NCBI GenBank assembly: GCA_964487745.1
Contig: CAZASG010000001.1
Span: forward strand, 124,001-188,000
Length of the DNA: 64,000 bases
DNA from: Desulfolinea sp964487745
GTDB taxonomy: Bacteria; Chloroflexota; Anaerolineae; Anaerolineales; Villigracilaceae
Direction of reading: 5' to 3'
The notes under the pieces are model-generated. The model was not told the origin of the DNA. It saw only the letters and a program-made list of their open reading frames with translations, and did no database searches. This document shows, one piece after another, positions 7,600-15,062 of this stretch. Position 1 is the first letter of the stretch. The number at the start of each line of letters is the position of its first letter. Made by a program: the position numbers and the translations under genes.

Positions 7600-8418
7600 T
7601 TACTCCCCCACGATCATTTGATAGACCTGACGCCTTGCCCAGCCCGACTCTTTAGCAAGGCGTTTTGCTAATGCGGATGGGGATTCGCCTGCGGCGATCC
7701 CCGCTTCGATCGCGGACCTCAGGCTTGCTTCCGTCCACTCAACATCTGCCTGCTTTTTGCCATCTACCACCAACGTAAACTCCCCTCGCGGCGAATTGAC
7801 AGTGAAATGCTCTCGTGCAGAAGCAACATCGCCACGAAATATCTCCTCGTAGAGTTTCGTCAATTCCCGCGCCACGGCGACGAGGCGGTTACCCAAGACG
7901 TTTTCAATATCTTCGAGCGCAGCCAGTACGCGGTGCGGCGTCTCAAGGAAGATCAGTGTATAGGGCAGGTTCTCCACTTCCCCCAATTTATCTCGGCGCT
8001 CTTTCGACTTACGCGGCAAATAACCAAGATAGAGGAAAGAATCCGTTGGCAGTCCCGAAGCGACCAGCGCCGTGATCGGTGCGGAGGGTCCCGGTATGGG
8101 GCTAACATCATGACCAGTATCGAGGGCGGCACGCACCAACTCGTAGCCGGGATCATTGATGCCGGGCGTGCCTGCGTCCGAGACGAGAGCGACGTCGCCT
8201 TCGTTAAGGGCATCCAACACGCGGTCGAGTTTGCTGAGTTTGTTGTGTTCGTGGTAGCTGATTTGGGATGTGGCGATGTTGAAGTGCGAGAGCAACTTCC
8301 CAGTCACGCGTGTGTCTTCGGCGGCGATGAGCCGCGCTTCTTTTAAAACCCGCACTGCTCGAGGAGAAATATCTTCGAGATTTCCGATTGGTGTGGCGAC
8401 GAGGTAGAGAGTTCCCAT
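7600..8418 (-). CDS. rsmI: 16S rRNA (cytidine-1402-2'-O)-methyltransferase
   Basis: 272 residues. RsmI 2'-O-methylates C1402 of 16S rRNA in the P site using SAM. The tetrapyrrole-methylase fold is clear: LYLVATPIGNLEDIS at the N-terminus, AAEDTRVTGKLL near 33-44, ISYHEHN, VSDAGTPGINDPG at about 79-91 and PGPSAPITAL at 108-117. The C-terminal helical segment with LAKESGWARRQVY is the RsmI-specific helix-turn-helix-like tail. It is divergent from the small gene at 8486, with a 67-base shared promoter region. Confidence 0.95.
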   Translation of the reverse strand: MGTLYLVATPIGNLEDISPRAVRVLKEARLIAAEDTRVTGKLLSHFNIATSQISYHEHNKLSKLDRVLDALNEGDVALVSDAGTPGINDPGYELVRAALDTGHDVSPIPGPSAPITALVASGLPTDSFLYLGYLPRKSKERRDKLGEVENLPYTLIFLETPHRVLAALEDIENVLGNRLVAVARELTKLYEEIFRGDVASAREHFTVNSPRGEFTLVVDGKKQADVEWTEASLRSAIEAGIAAGESPSALAKRLAKESGWARRQVYQMIVGE

Positions 8419-8453
8419 ACGAGGATTTTATCATTCAAATTATGTGGAATGCT

Positions 8454-8459
8454 ATATAA
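8454..8459 (+). promoter_or_regulatory. -10 element for the small membrane gene
   Basis: A consensus TATAAT lies 26 bases upstream of the ATG at 8486, within the divergent gap to rsmI. No convincing -35 was seen. Confidence 0.45.
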
Positions 8460-8485
8460 TCAAATTCAATATGGAGGAAAAAAAG

Positions 8486-8749
8486 ATGAAAACGAAGAGA
8501 AATCTTATCTTAGATTTTATTAGCACATATTTTGGTGTTGGAATTTTTCTTGTCCTTGTTGCACTGTGGGATCAAATATCTTGGTTACGAGCTTTTGGGT
8601 CATCACTTCTAAATGCCGGCATATTTATTGCAATTCTTAGCCTGATTACTTTACAAATGATTGGAGGCGGAGGACGATGCCATGCTAAGAGCATTTACAT
8701 GAGAGATGACAAAAGTTTTTCGGCAATGAAGAAGAGAGAAAAACCTTAA
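8486..8749 (+). CDS. Small membrane protein, apparently cut short by a stop codon
   Basis: ATG at 8486 is preferred because GGAGG stands 8 bases ahead. The 87-residue product has two hydrophobic helices (about 9-30 and 36-55) and a charged cytosolic stretch, ending REKP. AT-rich against neighbours, family unknown. The TAA at 8747-8749 is followed in the same frame by 25 more sense codons that encode a clean third membrane helix, so this is most likely the first part of a three-helix protein interrupted by a nonsense change; see the continuation. Whether the two-helix form still functions is unknown. Confidence 0.6.
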   Translation: MKTKRNLILDFISTYFGVGIFLVLVALWDQISWLRAFGSSLLNAGIFIAILSLITLQMIGGGGRCHAKSIYMRDDKSFSAMKKREKP

Positions 8750-8827
8750 GAGCAAGTTTTTGTAGGTATAATTTTGGCGGCTATTTCATTGGGAATAACA
8801 GGTTTCTTTTTGCTAAACATTAAATAG
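8750..8827 (+). pseudogene. In-frame continuation after the TAA: third membrane helix
   Basis: Directly after the TAA, in the same frame, lie EQVFVGIILAAISLGITGF and a short LLNIK tail, then TAG. This is a well-formed transmembrane helix. A single change (for example CAA to TAA) would explain the split. It has no start of its own and so is probably silent unless the stop is read through. Confidence 0.6.
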
Positions 8828-8847
8828 TAGCTACTATCGGAGATTTT

Positions 8848-9498
8848 ATGAAGTTGCTTAGTGTAAATATTGGTAAAGAAGGCACGGTTCAACGAAAACT
8901 GTATAAAGAGAAGACGGGGATTTTCAAGTTGCCTGCTGAAGGCGCGGTGAAGATCGGTAAGCTGGGGCTGGAAGGCGATGTGATCGTCAGCACAAAACAT
9001 CACGGCGGGCCGGATCAGGCCATCTACATTTACGGCGATGCAGATTATGCTTGGTGGCGGAGCGAGTTTGGTCTCGAACTTACACCCGGCATCTTCGGTG
9101 AAAATCTAACTATCAGCGAACTCAAAAGCGCGGATTTTTCCATCGGCGATCTTCTACATGTTGGCGAAGTGACTTTGCAAGTGACCGCGCCGCGCATCCC
9201 GTGTAAAACCTTTTCTGCCCGCATGGAAGATCCACAGTTCATAAAAAAATTCCGCGATGTCGAGCGCCCAGGGCTATATTGCCGTGTAATCAAAGAGGGC
9301 ACTATACAGGCTGGAGACCCCGTCCATATAGAGAAGTATACAGGCGAGACAATCACCCTCCTGGAGGTTTACCGCGACCACTACGCCCCTGATTTTCGGG
9401 AAGAAGCCATTCAACGTTTTTTGGATGCCCCCATCGCGATCAGGATGCGTAAAGAGAAAGAAAAACAATTAGCAAAGGTTACAGGAAAAAACTTATGA
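8848..9498 (+). CDS. MOSC domain protein (YiiM-like)
   Basis: 216 residues. The MOSC domain carries a conserved Cys in TAPRIPCKTFSAR near 111-123; TKHHGGPDQAIYIY (about 51-64) and GENLTI are also hallmark segments of YiiM-type proteins. MOSC proteins handle molybdenum cofactor-bound sulfur; YiiM reduces N-hydroxylated compounds with Moco. A C-terminal 3-alpha helical extension (YRDHYAPDF onward) is as in YiiM. No Moco synthesis gene is nearby. GGAGATTTT precedes the ATG. Its stop overlaps the next start (ATGA), beginning a four-gene coupled operon. Confidence 0.88.
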   Translation: MKLLSVNIGKEGTVQRKLYKEKTGIFKLPAEGAVKIGKLGLEGDVIVSTKHHGGPDQAIYIYGDADYAWWRSEFGLELTPGIFGENLTISELKSADFSIGDLLHVGEVTLQVTAPRIPCKTFSARMEDPQFIKKFRDVERPGLYCRVIKEGTIQAGDPVHIEKYTGETITLLEVYRDHYAPDFREEAIQRFLDAPIAIRMRKEKEKQLAKVTGKNL

Positions 9499-9968
9499 CA
9501 AAGAAAGAGCAAAATATAAGCAAAGATGCAAAAGTCACCTTGCGGGAAGTGAACCCTGAGAATTTCTGGCCTGTGATCAATCTGGGTGTGGCCGACGATC
9601 AAGGCAAATTTGTCGCATCGAATGCAGCTTCCATTGCGCAGGCATATTTTTATCGTGAAGAAGCCTGGTTCCGCGCCATCTACGCCGACGAGACCCCGGT
9701 CGGATTTTTGATGCTCTCCGACAACCCTAAGAAGAAAGAATATTTTCTCTGGCGTCTGATGGTCGATAAAAAATATCAGGGCATGGGCTTTGGGCGACGT
9801 GGCGTTGAACTACTCGTCAAGCATGTCAAAACGCGCCCAGGCGCAACCAAATTGGGCACAAGCTGTGTTCCTGGCGAAGGCAGCCCTTATGAGTTTTACA
9901 AAAGCATAGGGTTTGAACCCACCGGCGAAGTTGAAGATGGCGAAGACGTGCTGGAGCTGGCCTTCTGA
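9495..9968 (+). CDS. GNAT family N-acetyltransferase
   Basis: 157 residues. The acetyl-CoA-binding motif A is VDKKYQGMGFGRRGVELL near 95-112 (Q-x2-G-x-G/A pattern), preceded by the beta-strand YFLWRLM and followed by SCVPGEGSPYEFYKSIGFEPTGE, the motif B region. It resembles the spermidine acetyltransferase-like (BltD/SpeG) branch, but the acceptor cannot be deduced. It overlaps the MOSC gene by four bases and the deaminase start by one. Confidence 0.87.
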   Translation: MTKKEQNISKDAKVTLREVNPENFWPVINLGVADDQGKFVASNAASIAQAYFYREEAWFRAIYADETPVGFLMLSDNPKKKEYFLWRLMVDKKYQGMGFGRRGVELLVKHVKTRPGATKLGTSCVPGEGSPYEFYKSIGFEPTGEVEDGEDVLELAF

Positions 9969-10450
9969 TGAAACCAAACAAAAATTTACTGCGCCGTGCG
10001 ATAGAAATCGCCGCAAATGCACGTGAACACGGCAATCATCCCTTTGGGGCGCTGCTAGCCGACACGGATGGAAATATCCTGCTCGAGGCAGAGAATAGCG
10101 TCGTCACCGAGAAAGATGTCACTGCCCATGCTGAAATGAACCTGATGCGGCTGGCATCGAAGAAATTCAGTCCCGAAGAATTGAAAGATTGCACACTCTA
10201 CACGAGCACCGAACCCTGCCCAATGTGCGCGGGCGCGATCTTTTGGGGCGAGGTCGGGCGCGTGGTTTATGCCCTCAGCGAAGAAGGGTTGTACGAGATC
10301 ACGGGCAAAACACCCTATGAGCTGGCACTCCCCTGTCGTGAAGTTTTCGCGCGCGGCACGCATCCCGTCGAGGTGATCGGACCAATGCTTGAAGAAGAAG
10401 CTCGCCAGGTACATCTTGGCTTTTGGAGGGAAGAAGATGAGTCCCCTTAA
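9968..10450 (+). CDS. Nucleoside/nucleobase deaminase (CDA superfamily)
   Basis: 160 residues of the zinc-dependent cytidine deaminase-like fold. H54-A-E56 (proton shuttle Glu) and P-C84-P-M-C87 give the complete zinc site. The spacing and the C-terminal FWREEDE tail resemble guanine deaminase/tRNA-specific adenosine deaminase relatives; general nucleoside deaminase is the safest call. TadA is less likely because the usual tRNA-binding tail is absent. Operon with MOSC, GNAT and the next gene, which it overlaps by 14 bases. Confidence 0.85.
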   Translation: MKPNKNLLRRAIEIAANAREHGNHPFGALLADTDGNILLEAENSVVTEKDVTAHAEMNLMRLASKKFSPEELKDCTLYTSTEPCPMCAGAIFWGEVGRVVYALSEEGLYEITGKTPYELALPCREVFARGTHPVEVIGPMLEEEARQVHLGFWREEDESP

Positions 10451-10673
10451 ACGCCCCCGCTACCCGATGCCGGATTTCGTCCACGAGGCGCTCGAAAAAC
10501 ACGAACTGATGGACGCCTATCGCGCCCGCCCCGATTATCAGCAGAACGACTATATCGGCTGGATCACACGCGCCAAGCGCGAAGAGACAAAGCAAAAACG
10601 GCTCGTGCAGATGTTGATCGAGTTGGAAAAAGGGGATGTGTATATGAAGATGGATTGGAAGAAAAAACGATAG
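10437..10673 (+). CDS. YdeI/OmpD-associated (OmdA) family small protein
   Basis: 78 residues. ATG at 10437 is chosen for the GGAGGG eight bases upstream; it lies inside the deaminase gene. The sequence from PMPDFVHEALEKH through YIGWITRAKREETKQKR to a basic end is the bacteriocin-protection/OmdA-type domain, usually at the C-terminus of longer YdeI proteins; here it stands alone. Its role is unknown. Last gene of the operon, ended by a strong terminator. Confidence 0.75.
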   Translation: MSPLKRPRYPMPDFVHEALEKHELMDAYRARPDYQQNDYIGWITRAKREETKQKRLVQMLIELEKGDVYMKMDWKKKR

Positions 10674-10705
10674 AAAAAGCGCCCTGAAAAATCAGGGCGC
10701 TTTTT
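10674..10705. terminator. Bidirectional intrinsic terminator
   Basis: Perfect 13-base stem (AAAAAGCGCCCTG with its complement) around an AAAAAT-type loop, flanked by A and T runs. It serves the + operon and the convergent - gene at 10708. Confidence 0.92.
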
Positions 10706-10707
10706 GG

Positions 10708-11103
10708 TCATTCTTCAACAGGCGGGATCTCGATCCCCTCCAGTTCGGGCGGCAGGGGGACAGGGGTGGGCTCCTCAGCAAAGGCATCATCTGCGCTGGC
10801 AGCTTCAACGGGCGGCGCAGGCAGCGGAGCGCTGATCTCAGGCGCGGGAGAGCTTTTCACAGCTGGGGGATTTTGAACAATGATCCGCTGTGCTTCCTTA
10901 CGATGTTGGGTAAAGACAAATATCTCTGCAACCAGTAAAACAGCCAAGACAAGGATGAGACTACGCACCACCCACGGTGAGCGACCTACCTTGATCTCTT
11001 TGCCGGCTTCCTTGGTTGTTCCAATCGTAGGCGCGTTTTCCATTTGCTCAGCAGCACTTGAACGCAGCTGGTTCAGTTCATCATGTGGATCTTGATTTGT
11101 CAT
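10708..11103 (-). CDS. Single-helix membrane protein with Pro-rich exported tail
   Basis: 131 residues, no family recognised. A charged N-terminal segment of about 43 residues is followed by one hydrophobic helix (SLILVLAVLLVAEIFVF, about 47-63) and a Pro/Ala/Glu-rich tail (PAPEISAPLPAPP...). The shape suggests type II orientation with the tail outside. It follows the pilin-like gene by 13 bases in the same direction (GGAGAG before the ATG), so it may be an accessory protein of that appendage (inference). Confidence 0.7.
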   Translation of the reverse strand: MTNQDPHDELNQLRSSAAEQMENAPTIGTTKEAGKEIKVGRSPWVVRSLILVLAVLLVAEIFVFTQHRKEAQRIIVQNPPAVKSSPAPEISAPLPAPPVEAASADDAFAEEPTPVPLPPELEGIEIPPVEE

Positions 11104-11116
11104 TTTGCTCTCCTAC

Positions 11117-12538
11117 CTAACGGATTCGAATCTTCGTCTGGCTCTGGGACGGTATCTTGATCCTGTTTGACCACTCATAACGTCCGCGAGAAAAGTCATA
11201 AGCCAAAATGATATATTCACCGTCGCTCAAATCAAAACTGGCTTGCCCATTATGGTCGCTATATTTATAAAGCCCTGTATATTCATAATATGTGCTGCCT
11301 CTATAGCGTCGATAACGAAACACGTAAACACCAACACCACTGAGGGCATTATTTTTTCGGTCGGTCACTGTGATAGTGAAACCACCGCGCTGAATTTTAA
11401 TCACAGCATTGGTTTCATCAGGTACTTCGATCTCTTCTGACCAAAAATCCTGTGATTCGTCTGTGGCTCGGAAACGATATTCACCTTCGTTCAATTCAAA
11501 GGTTACGCTACCGTTTTGGTCTGTGCTTTTCCCCTTTTTCAGATACTCTCCATCTTCATCATAAACATAGACCATTTTATTTGGAATAACATTTCCGTTT
11601 GTATCTGTCACCCGAACTGTTACGTTATAACCACCGACATATAGAGATGTGGAATTCACTTTTGGAACGGTAATTTCATCAGACCAGTAAGCGCTGCCAT
11701 CATAATCGGCGCGGAATTTATACTCGCCACTTGGCAATTCCATCACAGCAGCACCATTACTGTCGGTACGCACTTTGATACCTGTATACCCCTCATCTTC
11801 ATTGAAGGCATAAACAGGGACATCGGCTACTGCTCCACCCGAGCGACGATAAACGCGGACGGTAAATTTTGCGATCGGGACACGGATATGTACAGAGCTA
11901 TTTTGGCTGGTATTGATCGTTTCGGACCAGGTGGCTTGTGCCTGATAATCGGCACGGAATTTATATTCGCCATCCGGCAGGGTAAAGGTCACCGAACCAT
12001 TTTGATCGGTTTTTCCTTTCTCGCCTGTGTAGTCTTCATCACCTGTAAACGCGTAAACGGGGACATCTTCAAGCGTGCGGCCATGCGCGTCGATAACATA
12101 TACCTGCACTTGTCTTTCTGTGATCGTGATGATGGTTTGTGTATCTTGCGGAGAAGTCACTGTTTCAGACCAGTAGCCTTGTCCACGGTAGTCGGCGCGA
12201 AAAACATAACGCCCGGCATCCAGATCGGAAAAGGTAGCAAGCCCACTATCGTTCGTCTCGGCGCTTCCTTTTCTTTCTTCCGCTGCATCAAAGACGGTTA
12301 CTTTCACATCCCCGAGCTTTTCGCCTGAAGCTGTCTGTACCTGCACCTTGATCTCTGACGGGATCTCTGTGGGCTGGGGGGTCCCGTCTCCGGGAAGAGC
12401 CGTTGCAACATCTTCATAAACAGAGCCTGTATTTTCCCCTGTGATCATTAACCCACCCACAACGACCAACGAAATCAGGGCGAGAACGATGACGTATTCG
12501 ACCAATCCTTGACCTTTATTCGATACTCTTACTCTCAT
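11117..12538 (-). CDS. Flp-pilin-like N-terminus fused to five Ig-like repeats
   Basis: 473 residues from ATG 12538 (GGAG six bases upstream; a TTG four codons earlier is less likely). The N-terminus, KGQGLVEYVIVLALISLVVV, has the Flp prepilin pattern G-x4-E-Y followed by a hydrophobic helix, the site at which TadV/FppA-type peptidases cut. After a short linker come five repeats of about 80 residues, each with a (V/I)xV start, a TDxNG motif (variants NDSG, SDHNG), a DGEYxFRADY-like segment and a WSxxI strand: transthyretin/CNA-B-like folds. A Flp pilin is normally 50-70 residues, so this would be a stalk- or adhesin-like pilin. No tad assembly genes are in view. Confidence 0.8.
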   Translation of the reverse strand: MRVRVSNKGQGLVEYVIVLALISLVVVGGLMITGENTGSVYEDVATALPGDGTPQPTEIPSEIKVQVQTASGEKLGDVKVTVFDAAEERKGSAETNDSGLATFSDLDAGRYVFRADYRGQGYWSETVTSPQDTQTIITITERQVQVYVIDAHGRTLEDVPVYAFTGDEDYTGEKGKTDQNGSVTFTLPDGEYKFRADYQAQATWSETINTSQNSSVHIRVPIAKFTVRVYRRSGGAVADVPVYAFNEDEGYTGIKVRTDSNGAAVMELPSGEYKFRADYDGSAYWSDEITVPKVNSTSLYVGGYNVTVRVTDTNGNVIPNKMVYVYDEDGEYLKKGKSTDQNGSVTFELNEGEYRFRATDESQDFWSEEIEVPDETNAVIKIQRGGFTITVTDRKNNALSGVGVYVFRYRRYRGSTYYEYTGLYKYSDHNGQASFDLSDGEYIILAYDFSRGRYEWSNRIKIPSQSQTKIRIR

Positions 12539-12644
12539 ATTTTTCTCCAAACTAAAGAAAACCCAAGATAACTTTAGTATACAAGCAAGGTCAGAAAAAA
12601 GAGTTTATAGTTCTGTTAGGTCTTGCACAAATTCTTTTTGGGGA

Positions 12645-12654
12645 GTGATATAAT
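12645..12654 (+). promoter_or_regulatory. Extended -10 promoter for lgt
   Basis: TGATATAAT (12646-12654) is a full extended -10 (TG-N-TATAAT) 28 bases upstream of the lgt ATG. A TTGCAC at 12623-12628 stands 20 bases away, too far for an ideal -35, as is usual for extended -10 promoters. Confidence 0.65.
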
Positions 12655-12682
12655 CGCCGCATTCCACCTAGAGAGGTATCTT

Positions 12683-13615
12683 ATGATCGATCCTGTTATT
12701 TTTTCGTTCAATATCGGTAATTTTGAATTTGCGCTGCGCTGGTATGGTGTTTTGGTTATGCTCGGCGCGTTAGCTGGCGCTGCATTGGCAGCTTATGAAT
12801 TAAAAAGACATGGGGAGAATGAAGAGCATCTTTGGGATGCACTGGTCATTCTGCTCCCTGTTGGCATTGTTGGCGCACGTCTCTGGTACGTAGCGAACGC
12901 GACCTTGGGCGGGAATCCCTACTATATACAGAATCCCGGTCAGATTCTTAATATTCCACAAGGCGGGTTGCACTTTTATGGCGGTTTATTGCTCGGCGCG
13001 TTGGCGTTGTTTTTGTATGCCCGCAGACATAAACTCGATCTTTGGTTGCTGCTGGATGCACTTGCGCCCGCAACTCTGGTCGGGCAAGCAGTGGCACGCC
13101 CTGCAAATTTCATCAATCAGGAGCTTTACGGGCAGCCGACTACCCTGCCATGGGGCATCTCCATCGACCAAAGCCATCGTCTTTCCCAATACAGCGATAT
13201 GAGTCTCTTCCCCGAATCAACTCGCTTTCATCCCGCCTTTGCCTACGAGATGATCTGGAATTTTCTGGCAGCCGGGTTGATCTTGTGGTTTGTTCGTCGT
13301 TACCCTGAAAAGTCAAAGCCGGGCACTGCGCTTGCCGCATGGCTGATCTTGGCGGGCATTGGGCGTGTCATCATCGAGGCGTTCCGCCCCGACCAGCCGC
13401 GCATCCCCGGTACGGATATGAGCTTTACACGTGTCGTCGCGGCATTGATGGCTGTGGCCGGTATCATCATACTTCTCATCCGCAACAAAGTCATCAAACT
13501 CCCCTTTGCAGAGAACTGGGAAGAAGCATATGCCATTGCTCCTCCACGAGAAGAACTCGAAAAAGAGCGCAAGGCGCAACGCCGAGCAGGACGTCGCGCG
13601 CGACGAAGAAAATAA
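12683..13615 (+). CDS. lgt: Prolipoprotein diacylglyceryl transferase
   Basis: 310 residues from ATG 12683 (AGAGAGG upstream; an earlier in-frame TTG at 12623 lies in the promoter). Lgt moves diacylglycerol from phosphatidylglycerol to the lipobox Cys of prelipoproteins in the membrane. Seven hydrophobic helices; the family signature includes RWYGVLV, GGLHFYGGLL and ARPANFINQELYGQPT with the conserved Arg, Asn and Glu. The C-terminus is an unusual 25-residue basic tail (ERKAQRRAGRRARRRK). Lipoproteins that would use it are encoded at 55.6 and 57 kb. Confidence 0.95.
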   Translation: MIDPVIFSFNIGNFEFALRWYGVLVMLGALAGAALAAYELKRHGENEEHLWDALVILLPVGIVGARLWYVANATLGGNPYYIQNPGQILNIPQGGLHFYGGLLLGALALFLYARRHKLDLWLLLDALAPATLVGQAVARPANFINQELYGQPTTLPWGISIDQSHRLSQYSDMSLFPESTRFHPAFAYEMIWNFLAAGLILWFVRRYPEKSKPGTALAAWLILAGIGRVIIEAFRPDQPRIPGTDMSFTRVVAALMAVAGIIILLIRNKVIKLPFAENWEEAYAIAPPREELEKERKAQRRAGRRARRRK

Positions 13616-13628
13616 TAATAAAATCTGC

Positions 13629-13662
13629 AAAAACTGCGACGAAAAACAGTCGCAGTTTTTTT
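13629..13662 (+). terminator. Intrinsic terminator after lgt
   Basis: Stem AAAAACTGCGAC paired with GTCGCAGTTTTT around GAAAAACA, ending in a T run. Confidence 0.9.
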
Positions 13663-13767
13663 ATGGGAGGATAAATTTCAAATAATCTATACCATTCCTT
13701 TACAGAGTCTTCATTTTTCATACGCATAATGATTGTGAAAAACAGAGCAATAAAGGAGTGCAGTCTG

Positions 13768-14382
13768 ATGAAAAAAACGCAAATGATCTCAACTTCTACA
13801 CGGAACAACTGGTGGGTCGATCTCATCCTCTTCATGAGTGGAATCATCACCTTTTTATCGGGCTTCTATTTTTTTATCTTCCCCGTCGGTGGTTATCAGG
13901 GCGGACGCAACCCTTTCTACGGCATCGTTCTCCTCTTTGAACGTCACACCTGGAGCGATCTGCATCTTTGGAGTAGTCTTGCCTTGCTCGCTATCGCCGC
14001 GATCCACATCCCCTTGCACTGGAGCTGGATCATCACAATGGGCAAACGTGTTGTTAAAATCACATTGGGGCAATCGAAAAAAATGAATCCCAACGGGACT
14101 TATAATCTGGTCGTTAATATTATGATCGCCTTATCTGTCCTATGCTGCGGTATCAGTGGGCTATACTTCCTGCTCATTCCCGGAGCGGCGCATAATTCTC
14201 ATCTACCGGATCCTTATTGGCTTTTCTCCCTCACCATATGGGACATTATCCATACATGGTCAGGTATTTTCATGGTCTCTGCCGCTCTTCTGCATATTGC
14301 GATCCACTGGAAGTGGGTCACAAAAGTAACACGCAAGCTCATGCGCACATGGTTCCTGCAAATTTCCGATCACATCTCATAG
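13768..14382 (+). CDS. DUF4405-type four-helix membrane protein
   Basis: 204 residues. ATG 13768 has AAAGGAG nine bases ahead and is preferred over the start 13 codons earlier. Four main hydrophobic segments with paired histidines: HTWSDLHLWSSLALLAIAAIHIPLHW (about 61-86) and IHTWSGIFMVSAALLHIAIHW near 160-180. This repeated H...H arrangement is typical of DUF4405/cytochrome b561-like proteins and could ligate haem (inference). It is followed after 10 bases by a membrane-anchored partner, a likely two-gene operon. Confidence 0.8.
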   Translation: MKKTQMISTSTRNNWWVDLILFMSGIITFLSGFYFFIFPVGGYQGGRNPFYGIVLLFERHTWSDLHLWSSLALLAIAAIHIPLHWSWIITMGKRVVKITLGQSKKMNPNGTYNLVVNIMIALSVLCCGISGLYFLLIPGAAHNSHLPDPYWLFSLTIWDIIHTWSGIFMVSAALLHIAIHWKWVTKVTRKLMRTWFLQISDHIS

Positions 14383-14392
14383 GGAGTCTGAT

Positions 14393-14830
14393 ATGCTCAA
14401 AAAAATAATTCTGTGGGGTCTCTACATCTTCTTCGTCGGTGGCTTGATCTGGGCAGGTTTCAACCGCACATCAGCGACACTCGAAGAAAGAACCAGCAAT
14501 CAAAGTTACAGCAGCGAAACTAGCCAGGAACCGGATACAGCCTCTATCTGGGTAATCTACCAAGGCGAGATCACTGCCCTTACTCAGCGTAACATCAACA
14601 TTACTATCGAAACGGGCAGCATCATCCCCATTAATCCGCGTTCTTGGCGTTTCGCCCTCGAACAAGGCTTTCAAGCATCCCTGGGGGATAGGCTTCTCGT
14701 CACTTGCATACACGAAGCAAATAAACTCGAAGTTGTGCATCTCAGGAATTTGGAGAACGAAACTGTGGCCCAGATCCGTGATGAGGAGGGACATCCCCTG
14801 TGGAATAACCCCAGTAATTCAGAAGAATAA
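14393..14830 (+). CDS. Membrane-anchored hypothetical protein, partner of DUF4405 gene
   Basis: 145 residues: one N-terminal helix (IILWGLYIFFVGGLIWAGF, residues 5-23), a Ser/Thr-rich linker and a small exported beta-rich domain with VIYQGEITALTQRNINI and GDRLLVTCIHEANKLEVVHLRN, resembling an OB-like fold. A single Cys is in the domain. No established family known to me. The GGGAG site is seven bases before the ATG. The 10-base spacing from the DUF4405 gene suggests that they act together at the membrane. Confidence 0.7.
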   Translation: MLKKIILWGLYIFFVGGLIWAGFNRTSATLEERTSNQSYSSETSQEPDTASIWVIYQGEITALTQRNINITIETGSIIPINPRSWRFALEQGFQASLGDRLLVTCIHEANKLEVVHLRNLENETVAQIRDEEGHPLWNNPSNSEE

Positions 14831-14905
14831 CCCGTTTCGCACACGAATCTAAGTTCGCATCCGCTGAAAGAGTCGTATTTTTTTATTGTCCTTGTCCCAA
14901 CACAC

Positions 14906-14934
14906 TGCATTAGAATAATGCAAATAAATTGCAT
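14906..14934. promoter_or_regulatory. Overlapping palindromic half-sites upstream of nadC
   Basis: TGCATT-AGAAT-AATGCA (14906-14922) overlaps ATGCAAATAAATTGCAT (14918-14934), giving three half-sites (TGCATT, AATGCAA, TTGCAT) spaced about 11-12 bases apart, on one face of the helix. The cluster is about 63 bases upstream of the nadC -35. This looks like an operator for a dimeric regulator; its identity is unknown and it does not resemble the NrtR pattern I remember. Confidence 0.5.
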
Positions 14935-14996
14935 CAAAAAGCATTGCAACCAGAAAAAAACTGTTTCGCATAATTCCTATAACTACAAAAAAACAG

Positions 14997-15025
14997 TTGA
15001 CGGGGAAATTACAAAATAGTATCAT
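14997..15025 (+). promoter_or_regulatory. Sigma70-type promoter of the nad operon
   Basis: TTGACG (14997-15002), 17-base spacer, TATCAT (15020-15025). Initiation would fall near 15032, about 30 bases before the nadC TTG. Confidence 0.8.
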
Positions 15026-15062
15026 GACGTTGTTGAAATCGGCCACATAAGGATGGGACTCA

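Noticed and set aside
8747..8749. Stop codon recoding (readthrough) in the small membrane gene
   Set aside because: No recoding context or hairpin was seen beyond the TAA; a plain nonsense mutation is simpler. It is kept only as an alternative.
12623..12682. TTG start for lgt 20 codons earlier
   Set aside because: It falls in the extended -10 promoter and would add a segment absent from the family; ATG 12683 has a ribosome-binding site.
14831..15062. Possible riboswitch before nadC
   Set aside because: The promoter leaves a leader of only about 30 bases, too short for a sensing RNA.
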